Under the pieces are notes generated by a model. The model was not told the DNA's origin, made no database searches, and was given only the letters and a program-made list of their open reading frames with translations. Shown here piece by piece: positions 8,153 to 17,900 of a stretch of 44,931 bases of DNA (within the stretch, counting starts at the first letter, position 1; every line of letters starts with the position of its first letter). The translations under genes were made by a program, and so were the position numbers. Location: contig URHS01000020.1 in NCBI GenBank assembly GCA_900547685.1, positions 1 through 44,931 on the forward strand, in the 5' to 3' direction. This DNA comes from an uncultured Blautia sp. (GTDB lineage Bacteria > Bacillota > Clostridia > Lachnospirales > Lachnospiraceae).

Positions 8153-8926
8153 ATGAAGCATACATCTTCACAATTAAAAGCCATTTCAAGAAGCGCACTG
8201 GATGGTAACTGGGGACTTCCTATTGCAGCAAACCTGCTCTTGTTTATCATTAGTCTCCCAATTATATTCTTTATCACTTTTTTTGCAAATACAACAACTA
8301 CTACAGGCACAATAACCAGCGAATTTTTAACTTATGCAGTATCTCTTTTTATATCACTTTTTTCTGCAGGAATTACAAAAATGACTTTAAATATCAGCAG
8401 AAAACAATCTTATTCTATGAATGATATGTTATACGTTTTTCATCATAACGCAGACCGTTTCTTAATTGTAGGGTTAGTAATTACAGTTATTAGTTTTATC
8501 ACTGGTTTACCTGTTATGTTCATGTCAATGAACAGTAACATTCCGGTTTCTTTTATCGTATTTTTCTCTGTGTTTGATCTCATAATCTCTGTGATTATTG
8601 ACTTATTCCTGGGACTTAGCATTTACCTTTTATTAGATAACCCTGAAATGGGTGCCGTAGACTCCATGAAAGAAAGTATTCGCCTTATGAAAGGAAATAA
8701 GGGACGTTCCCTTTATATTACCCTTAGCTTTCTCCCTCTGGCATTTGCTTCTGTATTTACTTGTTATATTGGATTTATATGGCTTATACCATACATGGAT
8801 ATGACTATGGCAAACTTTTATCGTGATATTATCGGTGAATTAAACACACCGGACAACACACCAACCAATGAAATTCCAGAAATGACAATAGAACAAAATC
8901 CAAATGGAAATGAGTCTAATTTTTAA
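8153..8926 (+). CDS. DUF975-like multi-pass membrane protein
   Basis: This 257-residue protein has an N-terminal motif resembling DUF975 (LKAISRSALDGNWGLPIAANLLLFI) and about five to six hydrophobic segments. The motif LLLDNPEMGAVDSMKESIRLMKGNKGR is the conserved family region, with a short cytosolic loop before the last helices. The tail is hydrophilic and rich in Asn, Thr and Glu. The start at 8153 is fixed by GGAGG at 8141-8145. The frame stays open upstream to 8039, but that stretch lies in the hairpin repeat. Function is unknown. The protein probably sits in the cytoplasmic membrane. Confidence 0.75.
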   Translation: MKHTSSQLKAISRSALDGNWGLPIAANLLLFIISLPIIFFITFFANTTTTTGTITSEFLTYAVSLFISLFSAGITKMTLNISRKQSYSMNDMLYVFHHNADRFLIVGLVITVISFITGLPVMFMSMNSNIPVSFIVFFSVFDLIISVIIDLFLGLSIYLLLDNPEMGAVDSMKESIRLMKGNKGRSLYITLSFLPLAFASVFTCYIGFIWLIPYMDMTMANFYRDIIGELNTPDNTPTNEIPEMTIEQNPNGNESNF

Positions 8927-8933
8927 TTAAGAA

Positions 8934-9010
8934 AAAAGCTGATACAGAAAACGCAAATTGAAAACATTTATCTTTTCGCTTTGCATTTTACTGTATCAGC
9001 TTTTATTTTC
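8934..9010. terminator. Bidirectional terminator
   Basis: AAAAGCTGATACAG (8934-8947) pairs perfectly with CTGTATCAGCTTTT (8991-9004) around a 43-base loop that can itself fold (GCAAA/TTTGC). It sits between the DUF975-like gene and the convergent phosphoglycerate mutase gene and has T or A runs on both sides. Confidence 0.7.
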
Positions 9011-9020
9011 GCTTAAAATG

Positions 9021-10217
9021 TCAATATTCAAATAAAATATTTAAAAGTTCATGCCCTTTTACCGGTTCTAAAGAAGCTCCTGCTTCTTCATTATAACAGC
9101 TACCTTTTTCCTCTGTTTTCCGACTGTCATACAACAAATAAGGAACAGGATTTGCTGTATGTGTTTTCACCTTTATGGGTGTTGGATGATCCGGTAAAAC
9201 CAAAAGACGGTAATCCTCACCCGATTGATCCAGCCCGTCTTTTACAAGCTTAATTACTCTTTCATCCAGATATTCAATAGCCTGTATCTTCTTTTCCACA
9301 CTTCCCTGATGTCCCATTTCATCCGGTGCTTCTACATGAATATAAGCAAAATCATATCCCTCTTTTAAAAGTGCATCAAGGGCAGCCTGGGCTTTTCCCT
9401 CATAATTTGTATGAAGTCCTCCGTTTGCCCCTTCCACAGAAATATTCTTCATTCCTGTACCCACAGCAATACCTTTTAACAAATCTACTGCAGATATCAT
9501 AACACCTTTTTTGTGGAATTTCCCTTCAAAAGAAGACAGTGACGGCTTGGTTCCGGCTCCCCAGAACCAAAGACTGTTCGCCGGATTTAATCCCTTTTCT
9601 CTCCTCTTTTGATTGATAGGATGGTTCTCTAATATTTTATAACTCTCCTTTTGCATAGCAAGCAAAAGCTCCTCATCAGGCAGATAATTCTTAATTTCCC
9701 GCTCTCTGATATCATGAGGAGGTGTCAGTGGTACAACATTTCCATGTTTCCAAATCAGACAATGACGATAACTGGTTCCGGCATAAAACTGAAACTCCTG
9801 ATTTTCCAGTCCTTCTTTTACTGCCTCCAACAAAGCAGAAGCTTCCTCTGTGCTGATTTCATCTGCACTGTGGTCTAAAAGATGCCTTTCCTCATAATTT
9901 TCTTCCTCCTCTGAAAGAGTTACAAGATTGGCGCGAATTGCCACATCTCCCTCTTCCATGCTGACTCCGATATTTAATGCCTCCAGAGGAGAACGACCTG
10001 AATAATAAATCTCAGGGTTATATCCCATAATAGATAAATTGGCAGTATCACTTCCGGGACTCATTCCTTTTGGTACAGTTCTTGCCATTCCGATCTCACC
10101 TGTTTTTGCCAGTAAATCCATCACAGGTGTTTTTGCATAAGCCAAAGGTGTCTGTCCCCCAAGTACCTCTAAAGGCTCATCTGCCATTCCATCACCTAAC
10201 ACCACAACATATTTCAT
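9021..10217 (-). CDS. Archaeal-type 2,3-BPG-independent phosphoglycerate mutase / proposed homoserine kinase
   Basis: This 398-residue protein belongs to the alkaline-phosphatase superfamily. Family motifs are VVLGDGMAD (metal-binding Asp), the catalytic Ser region KGMSPGSDTANLSIMGY, GANGGLHTNYEGKA, VEAPDEMGHQGS and LPDHPTPIKVKTHT. The archaeal-type mutase interconverts 3- and 2-phosphoglycerate. A bacterial subgroup is annotated as a proposed homoserine kinase because of its neighbourhood with threonine genes. Here the gene lies 11 bases downstream of an ACT-domain protein, which favours an amino-acid role. The two activities cannot be separated by sequence alone. Confidence 0.85.
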   Translation of the reverse strand: MKYVVVLGDGMADEPLEVLGGQTPLAYAKTPVMDLLAKTGEIGMARTVPKGMSPGSDTANLSIMGYNPEIYYSGRSPLEALNIGVSMEEGDVAIRANLVTLSEEEENYEERHLLDHSADEISTEEASALLEAVKEGLENQEFQFYAGTSYRHCLIWKHGNVVPLTPPHDIREREIKNYLPDEELLLAMQKESYKILENHPINQKRREKGLNPANSLWFWGAGTKPSLSSFEGKFHKKGVMISAVDLLKGIAVGTGMKNISVEGANGGLHTNYEGKAQAALDALLKEGYDFAYIHVEAPDEMGHQGSVEKKIQAIEYLDERVIKLVKDGLDQSGEDYRLLVLPDHPTPIKVKTHTANPVPYLLYDSRKTEEKGSCYNEEAGASLEPVKGHELLNILFEY

Positions 10218-10228
10218 ACCCTCACTCC

Positions 10229-10672
10229 TTATTCTCTGCCTAAAATTTTCAGGTAATGCACTCCATTAATGTGCTCAATATTATCCATCATAGCCGCAGC
10301 ATCGCCTTCCACCGCAGAAATTGCAACACTCAAAGTAAGACTGGCAATTCCGTTCATTGGAATACTCTGATGTATTGTCAGAATGTTTCCATGAAATTGT
10401 GCGATTGTCCGAAGCACTGCTGACAAAAGCCCCGGCTCATCGTCCATCTGAATAATAAAAGTAATATTCTGCCCCTTTGTCTTCTCTTTAAAGGGGAAAA
10501 TATCATCTTTATACTTGTAAAAGGAACTTCTGCTGATTCCCACTGCTTCTACTGCTTCCTGAACCGTATCATATTGCTGAACATCTAAAAGTCTTTTTGC
10601 TTCTACCACCTTTAGCAACACATCCGGTACGGCTTTTTCTGTTACTACAAAATATCTTCTGCTATCTTTCAT
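10229..10672 (-). CDS. ACT-domain regulatory protein (UPF0735/PheB-like)
   Basis: The protein has 147 residues. An N-terminal region (about 20-60) reads like a helix-turn-helix (TVQEAVEAVGISRSSFYKYKDDIFPF). A C-terminal ACT domain (about 70-145) begins NITFIIQMDDEPGLLSAVLRTIAQF and continues NILTIHQSIPMNG. ACT domains bind amino acids, and this family often neighbours homoserine or aromatic amino-acid genes. The gene precedes the mutase/kinase gene by 11 bases, so they are probably translated from one message. Which amino acid it senses is unknown. Confidence 0.88.
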   Translation of the reverse strand: MKDSRRYFVVTEKAVPDVLLKVVEAKRLLDVQQYDTVQEAVEAVGISRSSFYKYKDDIFPFKEKTKGQNITFIIQMDDEPGLLSAVLRTIAQFHGNILTIHQSIPMNGIASLTLSVAISAVEGDAAAMMDNIEHINGVHYLKILGRE

Positions 10673-10748
10673 CTTTTTCCCTTGTTCTTTTCATAAATAC
10701 ATTTGTACGTCTTCAAAAGATATTATCACATTTTCAGGCAGCAGGCAA

Positions 10749-11867
10749 CTATTTTTCTGTTTTACCAAGCGCAATCCATTTCAAATAAGCATTGATAAAA
10801 TTGTCAATATTTCCATTCATCACTGCATCTACATTTCCTGACTCTTCATTTGTTCGATGATCTTTAACCATCGTGTATGGCTGCATAACGTAAGAACGAA
10901 TTTGATTTCCCCATCCAATTTCTGTTAACTCTCCTTGAATACCGGAAAGTTTTTTCTCATTTTCCTGCTGTTTTAAAAGATACAACTTTGCTTTTAACAT
11001 CTGCATTGCCTTATCTTTATTCTGAAACTGAGAACGTTCATTCTGGCACTGTACCACAATTCCGGTAGGCAGATGTGTAATACGTACTGCAGAAGATGTT
11101 TTATTAATATGCTGACCACCGGCGCCACTGGAACGGTAAGTATCAATTTTCAAATCATCAGGGTTAATTTCCACATCCACATCTTCCTCAATATCCGGCA
11201 TAACATCACAGGAAACAAAGGATGTCTGACGCTTTCCCGCCGCATTAAAAGGTGAAATTCGCACAAGACGGTGAACACCTTTTTCTGACTTTAAATAGCC
11301 ATAAGCATTTTCACCATTCACCTGAAATGTAACAGATTTAATTCCAGCCTCATCTCCATCCAGATAATCTAACACTTCTGTGGTAAATCCCTGTCTGTCT
11401 GCCCAGCGCAAATACATACGGTACAGCATACTTGCCCAGTCACAGGACTCCGTACCGCCGGCACCTGCGTGCAGGGTAACAATTGCATTATCCTTATCAT
11501 ATTCTCCGGATAATAATGTCTTAATACGGATATGTTCAAAATCTTGTATAAATTCATCCATCATCTCCTGAATATCAGGGATAACTGAAGGATCATTTTC
11601 CTCATACCCCATTTCAATCATAAGCTCAATTTCTTCCTTTTGATTCTGCAGCTTATGATAAATTTCCATATCCCCTTTTAAGGCACTGAGTTCCTTCATC
11701 ATTTTCTGAGAACGTTCCGCATTGTCCCAAAAGCCCGGAGCTTCCATTTCTCTTTCCAGCTCCTCCACTCTCTTTTCCTTGTTCTCTAAATCAAGAGAAT
11801 CTCTCACCTCTTTTAAAGGTTCTGTATAACTATTTAACGTATATTTAAACTGATCCAGTTCTACCAA
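10749..11867 (-). CDS. prfB: Peptide chain release factor 2, without programmed frameshift
   Basis: This 372-residue release factor recognises UGA and UAA stops. The GGQ loop is present (YRSSGAGGQHINKTSSAVRITH), as is the SPF stop-recognition tripeptide (VRISPFNAAGKRQTSF). Most bacterial prfB genes have an in-frame UGA at codon 26 that needs a +1 shift at CUU. Here codon 25 is still CTT but the next codon is GAT (11790-11795), so one continuous frame encodes the whole protein. The autoregulatory loop is therefore absent. It lies 12 bases after the small gene at 11880 and probably shares its message. Confidence 0.95.
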   Translation of the reverse strand: MVELDQFKYTLNSYTEPLKEVRDSLDLENKEKRVEELEREMEAPGFWDNAERSQKMMKELSALKGDMEIYHKLQNQKEEIELMIEMGYEENDPSVIPDIQEMMDEFIQDFEHIRIKTLLSGEYDKDNAIVTLHAGAGGTESCDWASMLYRMYLRWADRQGFTTEVLDYLDGDEAGIKSVTFQVNGENAYGYLKSEKGVHRLVRISPFNAAGKRQTSFVSCDVMPDIEEDVDVEINPDDLKIDTYRSSGAGGQHINKTSSAVRITHLPTGIVVQCQNERSQFQNKDKAMQMLKAKLYLLKQQENEKKLSGIQGELTEIGWGNQIRSYVMQPYTMVKDHRTNEESGNVDAVMNGNIDNFINAYLKWIALGKTEK

Positions 11868-11879
11868 AACATTTTCCTC

Positions 11880-12122
11880 CTATTCCTCATCAATTTCTAC
11901 CGTAACCATATAGATACTTACCTGTGGTTCTACTTTTACCACGGTTCCTGTCAGTGCTTTTAAAGGTTTCTTTAAATTACTGGACATTGCCACTGCAGGT
12001 TTAATTGTATAATAATACATCATCCCGGACATGGTAAGTGCCTGATCTTCCTTTAAGTCTACTTTGTCTCCTTCTTTTACAAGCCCTTCTCTTTCCATAG
12101 TAAAATCCACCATCTGTCCCAT
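11880..12122 (-). CDS. Small conserved-looking protein between secA and prfB
   Basis: I do not recognise this 80-residue protein. The start has a strong ribosome site (AAAGGAGG, nine bases before the ATG), so it is very likely translated. It has no signal peptide or membrane segment. The composition suggests a compact beta-rich fold (YYYTIKPAV, ALTGTVVKVEPQVSIYMVTVEID), perhaps a small barrel. It begins 98 bases after secA, behind a terminator, and ends 12 bases before prfB, so it likely heads a two-gene unit with prfB. Confidence 0.7.
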   Translation of the reverse strand: MGQMVDFTMEREGLVKEGDKVDLKEDQALTMSGMMYYYTIKPAVAMSSNLKKPLKALTGTVVKVEPQVSIYMVTVEIDEE

Positions 12123-12158
12123 AGCCTTATACCTCCTTTACGCCGCAGTGCGTTCCTT

Positions 12159-12206
12159 TACAAAAAATACAAAGACTGCCGTGGAACCATTCGCCCACAG
12201 CAGTCT
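12159..12206 (-). terminator. Rho-independent terminator of secA
   Basis: On the minus strand AGACTGCTGTGG and CCACGGCAGTCT (12195-12206 and 12173-12184) form a 12-bp stem with one wobble pair, followed by TTGTATTTTTTG. It lies 15 bases past the secA stop. Confidence 0.85.
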
Positions 12207-12220
12207 GTATCACTGACTTA

Positions 12221-14791
12221 TCAGATTGGTTTTCTGCCGCAGCACTGTTTATATTTCTTACCGCTGCCGCATGGACAAGGATCATTTGGGTAGACTTTCT
12301 TTTCTACTCTCTGTACCGGTTTTTTCGGGCCGGAATCATCCTTATTTGTTCCTGTTACCTGAGCAACCTGCTCACGCTCTACTTTTTGCTCAAGGCGCAC
12401 ATGATACAACAATCTTACCGTTGTCTCCTGAATTGCTGCAATCATTCCATCAAACATTTCATAAGCCTGCATTTTATATTCTACTTTTGGATCTTTCTGT
12501 CCATAAGCCTGAAGTCCAATTCCCTGACGGAGCTGATCCATGTCATCAATATGATCCATCCATTTCTGATCAATAACCTTCAGAAGGATAACACGTTCTA
12601 ACTCTCGCAGCTGCTCTGCTTCCGGGAATTCTGCTTCTTTTTCTTCATAAAGTTTTACAGCTTCTTCTTTTAATTCCTGTTTTAACTGATTTTTCTTCAC
12701 ACCTTTTACTTTTTCTAAAGTTAAAGGTTTCAGCGGAATTGTTGGAAGAAGTACTGAATTAAACTCATTTAAATCCCATTCTTCCTGATCTACATCATCA
12801 GAAAAGCACATATCTACCGCATGTTCTACTGTATCCGTAATCATTTTGTAAATAGAATCACGCATATTAGCACCATCCAGTACCATACGTCTTTCTTTAT
12901 AAATAATTTCCCTTTGTTCATTATTTACCTGATCATATTCCAGAAGGTTTTTACGGATTCCATAGTTATTTCCTTCAATCTTTCTTTGTGCCTTTTCAAT
13001 TGCACTGGTAAGCATTTTATGCTCAATCTGTTCATTTTCTGCAACACCTAAAGATTTAAACACATTCATCAGTTTTTCAGAACCAAACAGACGCATCAAA
13101 TCATCTTCCAAAGAAATATAGAAGCAAGACTCACCCGGATCACCCTGACGTCCGGAACGACCTCTTAACTGATTATCAATACGACGTGATTCATGACGTT
13201 CTGTACCGATAATTTTCAGGCCGCCTGCTTCCTTTGAAATATCATCCAATTTAATATCCGTACCACGACCTGCCATGTTTGTAGCAATGGTTACATTTCC
13301 GGCTTCACCGGCATGTGCTACAATTTCCGCTTCTTTTTCATGGAATTTAGCATTCAATACCTGATGTTTAATTCCTTCTTTTGTAAGCATACGGCTTAAA
13401 AGTTCAGATGTTTCAATAGTAATTGTACCTACCAATACAGGCTGCTGTTTCTCATGAGCCTCTTTTACTGCTTCCACTACTGCACGGAACTTTTCCTTCT
13501 TTGTCATATATACCACGTCTTCTTTATCAATACGTGCTACCGGTCTGTTGGTAGGGATTTCAATAACGTCCATGCCGTAAATATCTCTGAATTCCTGCTC
13601 TTCTGTAAGGGCAGTACCTGTCATACCTGATTTCTTCTTATATTTATTAAAGAAGTTCTGGAAAGTAATTGTTGCAAGAGTTTTACTTTCACGTCTTACT
13701 TTTACGTGCTCTTTCGCTTCAATAGCCTGATGAAGACCGTCAGAATAGCGGCGTCCCGGCATAATACGTCCGGTAAATTCATCTACGATTAAAACCTCAT
13801 CATCTTTTACTACATAATCCTGATCTCTGAACATCAGATTATGAGCACGAAGAGCAAGAATAATGTTATGCTGGATTTCCAAATTTTCAGGATCAGCCAA
13901 GTTTTCAATACTAAAGAACTTCTCTACTTTTTTCACACCCTGCTCAGTAAGATTTACGATTTTATCTTTTTCATTGACAATGAAATCTCCTGTTTCTGTG
14001 ATTTCCTCGCCCATGATTGCAGTCATTTTTGTAACTTCACCGCTGGCTTCGCCACGTTCTAACTGTTTTGCCAGAATGTCACACACTTCATAAAGCTTTG
14101 TAGATTTTCCGCTCTGTCCTGAAATAATCAGAGGTGTACGTGCCTCATCAATCAATACAGAGTCAACCTCATCGATAATAGCGTAGTGCAAATCTCTCTG
14201 AACAAGCTGTTCTTTATAAATAACCATGTTATCACGAAGATAGTCAAATCCCAGCTCATTATTTGTTACATAAGTAATATCGCAGGCATACTGCTCACGT
14301 CTTTCATCGTTTTTCATGTCGTTTAATACGACACCCACAGTAAGACCTAAAAACTCATGAACCTTTCCCATCCATTCAGCATCACGGTGAGCCAGATAGT
14401 CATTGACAGTTACTACATGAACACCTTTTCCTTCCAACGCATTTAAGTATGCCGGAAGTGTAGATACTAAAGTTTTACCTTCACCGGTTCTCATTTCCGC
14501 AATACGCCCCTGATGAAGAATAATACCACCAATTAACTGTACACGGTAATGTTCCATGCCAAGTACACGTTTTGCAGCTTCTCGTACTGTAGCAAATGCC
14601 TCAGGAAGAAGATCATCTAAAGTTGCTCCCTCCTGAAGTCTGTCTTTATACTCTTTCGTCTTTCCTCGCAGTTCTTCATCGCTTAATGCCTGCATAGAAG
14701 GGCGCAGTTCCTCGATTTTATCTACAAGGGAAGTAATACGTTTTAATTCTCTTTCACTATGTGTTCCAAACACCTTTTCAATCAGATTCAT
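12221..14791 (-). CDS. secA: Preprotein translocase ATPase SecA
   Basis: This 856-residue motor drives unfolded preproteins through SecYEG using ATP. Family motifs are the Walker A region MRTGEGKTL, the DEAD-like DEVDSVLIDEARTPL, the preprotein cross-linking domain, VGTITIETSELLS, NMAGRGTDI and RGRSGRQGDPG in NBD2, and the C-terminal zinc finger PCPCGSGKKYKQCCG. The length is normal. The start is supported by AGGAG ten bases ahead of the ATG. The two very large exported hydrolases just upstream would depend on it, but the adjacency need not be functional. Confidence 0.97.
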   Translation of the reverse strand: MNLIEKVFGTHSERELKRITSLVDKIEELRPSMQALSDEELRGKTKEYKDRLQEGATLDDLLPEAFATVREAAKRVLGMEHYRVQLIGGIILHQGRIAEMRTGEGKTLVSTLPAYLNALEGKGVHVVTVNDYLAHRDAEWMGKVHEFLGLTVGVVLNDMKNDERREQYACDITYVTNNELGFDYLRDNMVIYKEQLVQRDLHYAIIDEVDSVLIDEARTPLIISGQSGKSTKLYEVCDILAKQLERGEASGEVTKMTAIMGEEITETGDFIVNEKDKIVNLTEQGVKKVEKFFSIENLADPENLEIQHNIILALRAHNLMFRDQDYVVKDDEVLIVDEFTGRIMPGRRYSDGLHQAIEAKEHVKVRRESKTLATITFQNFFNKYKKKSGMTGTALTEEQEFRDIYGMDVIEIPTNRPVARIDKEDVVYMTKKEKFRAVVEAVKEAHEKQQPVLVGTITIETSELLSRMLTKEGIKHQVLNAKFHEKEAEIVAHAGEAGNVTIATNMAGRGTDIKLDDISKEAGGLKIIGTERHESRRIDNQLRGRSGRQGDPGESCFYISLEDDLMRLFGSEKLMNVFKSLGVAENEQIEHKMLTSAIEKAQRKIEGNNYGIRKNLLEYDQVNNEQREIIYKERRMVLDGANMRDSIYKMITDTVEHAVDMCFSDDVDQEEWDLNEFNSVLLPTIPLKPLTLEKVKGVKKNQLKQELKEEAVKLYEEKEAEFPEAEQLRELERVILLKVIDQKWMDHIDDMDQLRQGIGLQAYGQKDPKVEYKMQAYEMFDGMIAAIQETTVRLLYHVRLEQKVEREQVAQVTGTNKDDSGPKKPVQRVEKKVYPNDPCPCGSGKKYKQCCGRKPI

Positions 14792-14816
14792 TATGACATA
14801 CTCCTAAAACTATCTA

Positions 14817-14844
14817 ATTTTAACATTACTAAATCTTATTGTAA
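14817..14844 (-). promoter_or_regulatory. Candidate secA promoter
   Basis: On the minus strand TTACAA (14839-14844) is followed after 16 bases by TAAAAT (14817-14822), about 25 bases before the secA start. Confidence 0.4.
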
Positions 14845-14905
14845 CACTTTCCTTCTTTTAACACAAGAACAAAGCGTTTCAGAAGTGAAAAAATCCTGTA
14901 AAACA

Positions 14906-14954
14906 GAGAAGCTGCCACTTCACGATTTCTCATCGTTGAAGTAACAGCTCCTCT
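14906..14954 (-). terminator. Terminator after the shorter GH85 gene
   Basis: The paired segments AGCTG/CAGCT, ACTTCA/TGAAGT and CGAT/ATCG form a long stem with small bulges. On the minus strand it is followed by a T-rich stretch (TGTTTTACAGGATTTTTTC). It separates the glycosidase from secA. Confidence 0.55.
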
Positions 14955-14996
14955 CAGTTAAAATTTAATATCTTTTAAATTTCCTTTTCCTATGCT

Positions 14997-17900
14997 TTAT
15001 GCCATCTTTCCAGATGCATCTACATAGTAGCCGTCAATCCATTTACTGGTTGCCATTGTTCCGTCTGTATTCATATAATACCAATCAGAACCTACCTGTA
15101 CCCAACCGGTTTCCATAGAACCATCTGTATTCAGATAATACCAATGTCCTCCTACAGATACCCAGCCTGTTTCCATAACGCCGCTATTATCCAGATGATA
15201 CCAAGTATTTCCTACCTGTACCCAACCTGTTTCCATAACACCATCTGCATTCAGGTAGTACCATGTATCTTCTAACTGTAACCAGCCTGTTTCCATAACG
15301 CCATCTGTATTCAGATAGTACCAATGTCCTCCTACGGATACCCAGCCTGTCTCCATAATGCCGTCTTTATTGAAGTAATACCATGTTCCGGAAAGGTCTT
15401 TCCATCCAATTGCTTTCTCACCATCTTCGTAGTACATCCAGCCTTTTTCTGTTTCAACCCAACCGTTTTTCTTCTCTAAGCCTTCCATTGCTTTGGACAG
15501 TTTTTCTGCTGCTGCGTCAATTTCAGTCTGTTCTGCTTTATCCTTTTCCTGCACAGCCTTTGCTTCTTCTAAGGCAGCTTTTACAGGTTCAACAGTGCTC
15601 TCTGTATACTGAGTAAAGTCTAAAGCTTCTGCTTCTGCAATCAATGCATTCAATTTTTGCTTATTTGTCAAAACGCCATTTTTTAAATACATACGGCAAG
15701 GCTCTGACATATTACCTGCATAATCCTCAACAACAACTTCCAGCATTCCTTCTGTTGCCGGCAGAGCTGAGCTTGCTTTCATAGTTGTAGCTGCACGAAT
15801 TGCATGTGGTGCTGTAAATGCATTAAATCCGTTTCTGAACTGAACATATTCACCATCTAAGCTAATATGCAGTTTAAACCAGTCAGGTGACTGCGGACAC
15901 CAAACTGTAAGTCTTGTTCCTTCAATACGAATGTTCTCTCCGTCATAAGTAAATGGCATACTATAAGTATCTTTCACTTTACCAGTTACGTTCACAGGTT
16001 CACCCTTAGAACCATTTGCAAATACAACTGTAACAGCAACATTATACTGTTCTCCGTTATATCTTGGCACTTCAATACGTGCTTCGCTCTGTCCCTTAGG
16101 CACTGTCATAGTCCATGCTTCGGTATCTGCGGAGTCATCCATAGTTACCTCGATTTCCAAATGATCATAATCAACAGAAGGATTTGTCCAGCTTAAGTTT
16201 AAAGCGCCCTCTTCTTTTGACTGCACCAGTTTTCCTTTTACAACTGCTGTATCATGAACGGAAATTTCCTTTTCTTCAGAAGCCACAGCAAGGTCTTTCA
16301 CACTCTTATTGTAATCAACTTTATATTTGGCAGCTTCACTTCTTGAGCCATCTTTTCCTACTGCTACAAGTTCCAGTGTAACCGCATTTGTTTCTTTCAA
16401 ATTCTTGATGTAATAAACATTATCGAAAATTCCGCCAACAAATACTTTTTCACCATTGGAAAGATTTGCGTAAATTTCATATTTATCAACAGTATCAAAG
16501 TTTCCTAAATCCCAAGTAACTATCATTTCGTCATCTACGAAATTTCTGTCAACGCCAAAGTTTGTAGGAGCTGCAGGTGTATAATTACCTCCATCTGTCA
16601 CTTTGATGCCACCGATATTCATCTGATATCCTTTAGCCTGTCCGTCAAATACCAGACCTAAAGCTGCAATATTCTTACCTGCATACTGAGACAGGTCTAC
16701 TTCACTGGTAATCCATCCACCTTTTGCTGTGCTATCTGCGATTTCCAGTTCTTCCATACTTGTGCTTTCTCCATCTTTCAGAATAACACCAAGCTTCATA
16801 GATACATCATCATTAGAAGTTTTTCGGAAAGTAATAGATGCTTTGGAGCTGTCCTTCACTTCCAAATCTGTTTTAAATAAATGAAGTTTATTTTTCGCAT
16901 CTACATCTCCATATACTACCAGAGAGCTTCCACCTTCATAAGCGCCCACCTGAGTATAAGGCAGAGTCATGTCTTTGCCGCTCACATCTTTTCTTACTTC
17001 CTTAGAACCGTAGTCAAAATCTGCGCTAAGCTTGGAATCTTCCTCAGAATCAATCCACCACTGCCATGTAGGTAAAATATCCTGAATATTAATGTTAGAC
17101 CATTCCTCATCACTGCTAACTTCACCATTTACAAAATACTGTACACCTTTTCCTACATTAAAGTTAGAATAGAATGTAGTACCGTCGATTACGGAACGCT
17201 CTGCAGAAAAATCTGCTACACCCGGCCAGTTTCCGGCATCATCAACTTGTACATCAGGACGACCATACCCTTTCTGATCTCCCGTATTTGTCGGGTCAGA
17301 TTTTACACCTGAGAAAAACATTCTCTCACGCTCTGCAATCATCCACTGATAATTGGTATTCTGAAGCTTGCCGTCATCTAAATCTCTCTGATAGAAATCA
17401 GAAGGTGTGAAAAGAGCCACACTACTCTTCAAACTCTTTGTTCCATCATCATTGGTATAAAGTTCTTCAATTCTTGAAGAAGTACCATGTCCTCCATTAA
17501 ATTTTCCCTGTAAACACTCTATACCATAAAATGCCTGCTCATAAGGATCAATATTATTCTCTTTCATCCACTCTAACTGACTGTCAAAACTTCCCGGCCA
17601 TCCATAATTCACAAATACAGAGTCCTGAATTTTAGTAGGAACACCATCAATCTCTGACTCCAGCCATCCTGCTTTACTCTCATTCATGTAGCTGTTCGTA
17701 TCATAATACTGAGTATAAAGTCCTGCTTCTTCCAGACGAGCTAAAAACTTCTTCTTTCTTTCGCTGTATTCCGGATAAACAGCTTCTTCTGCATTAAAGA
17801 AGTATCCATCATATCCAAAATACTCTGCCATCTCAATCAGTTTTTCTGCCACTGGGAAGGTTCCATCTTCATCCATAACAAACAATTCGTTAATCGTCTG

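Noticed and set aside
12226..12601. Plus-strand reading frames opposite secA
   Set aside because: They are antisense to a well-supported gene and have neither ribosome sites nor recognisable domains.
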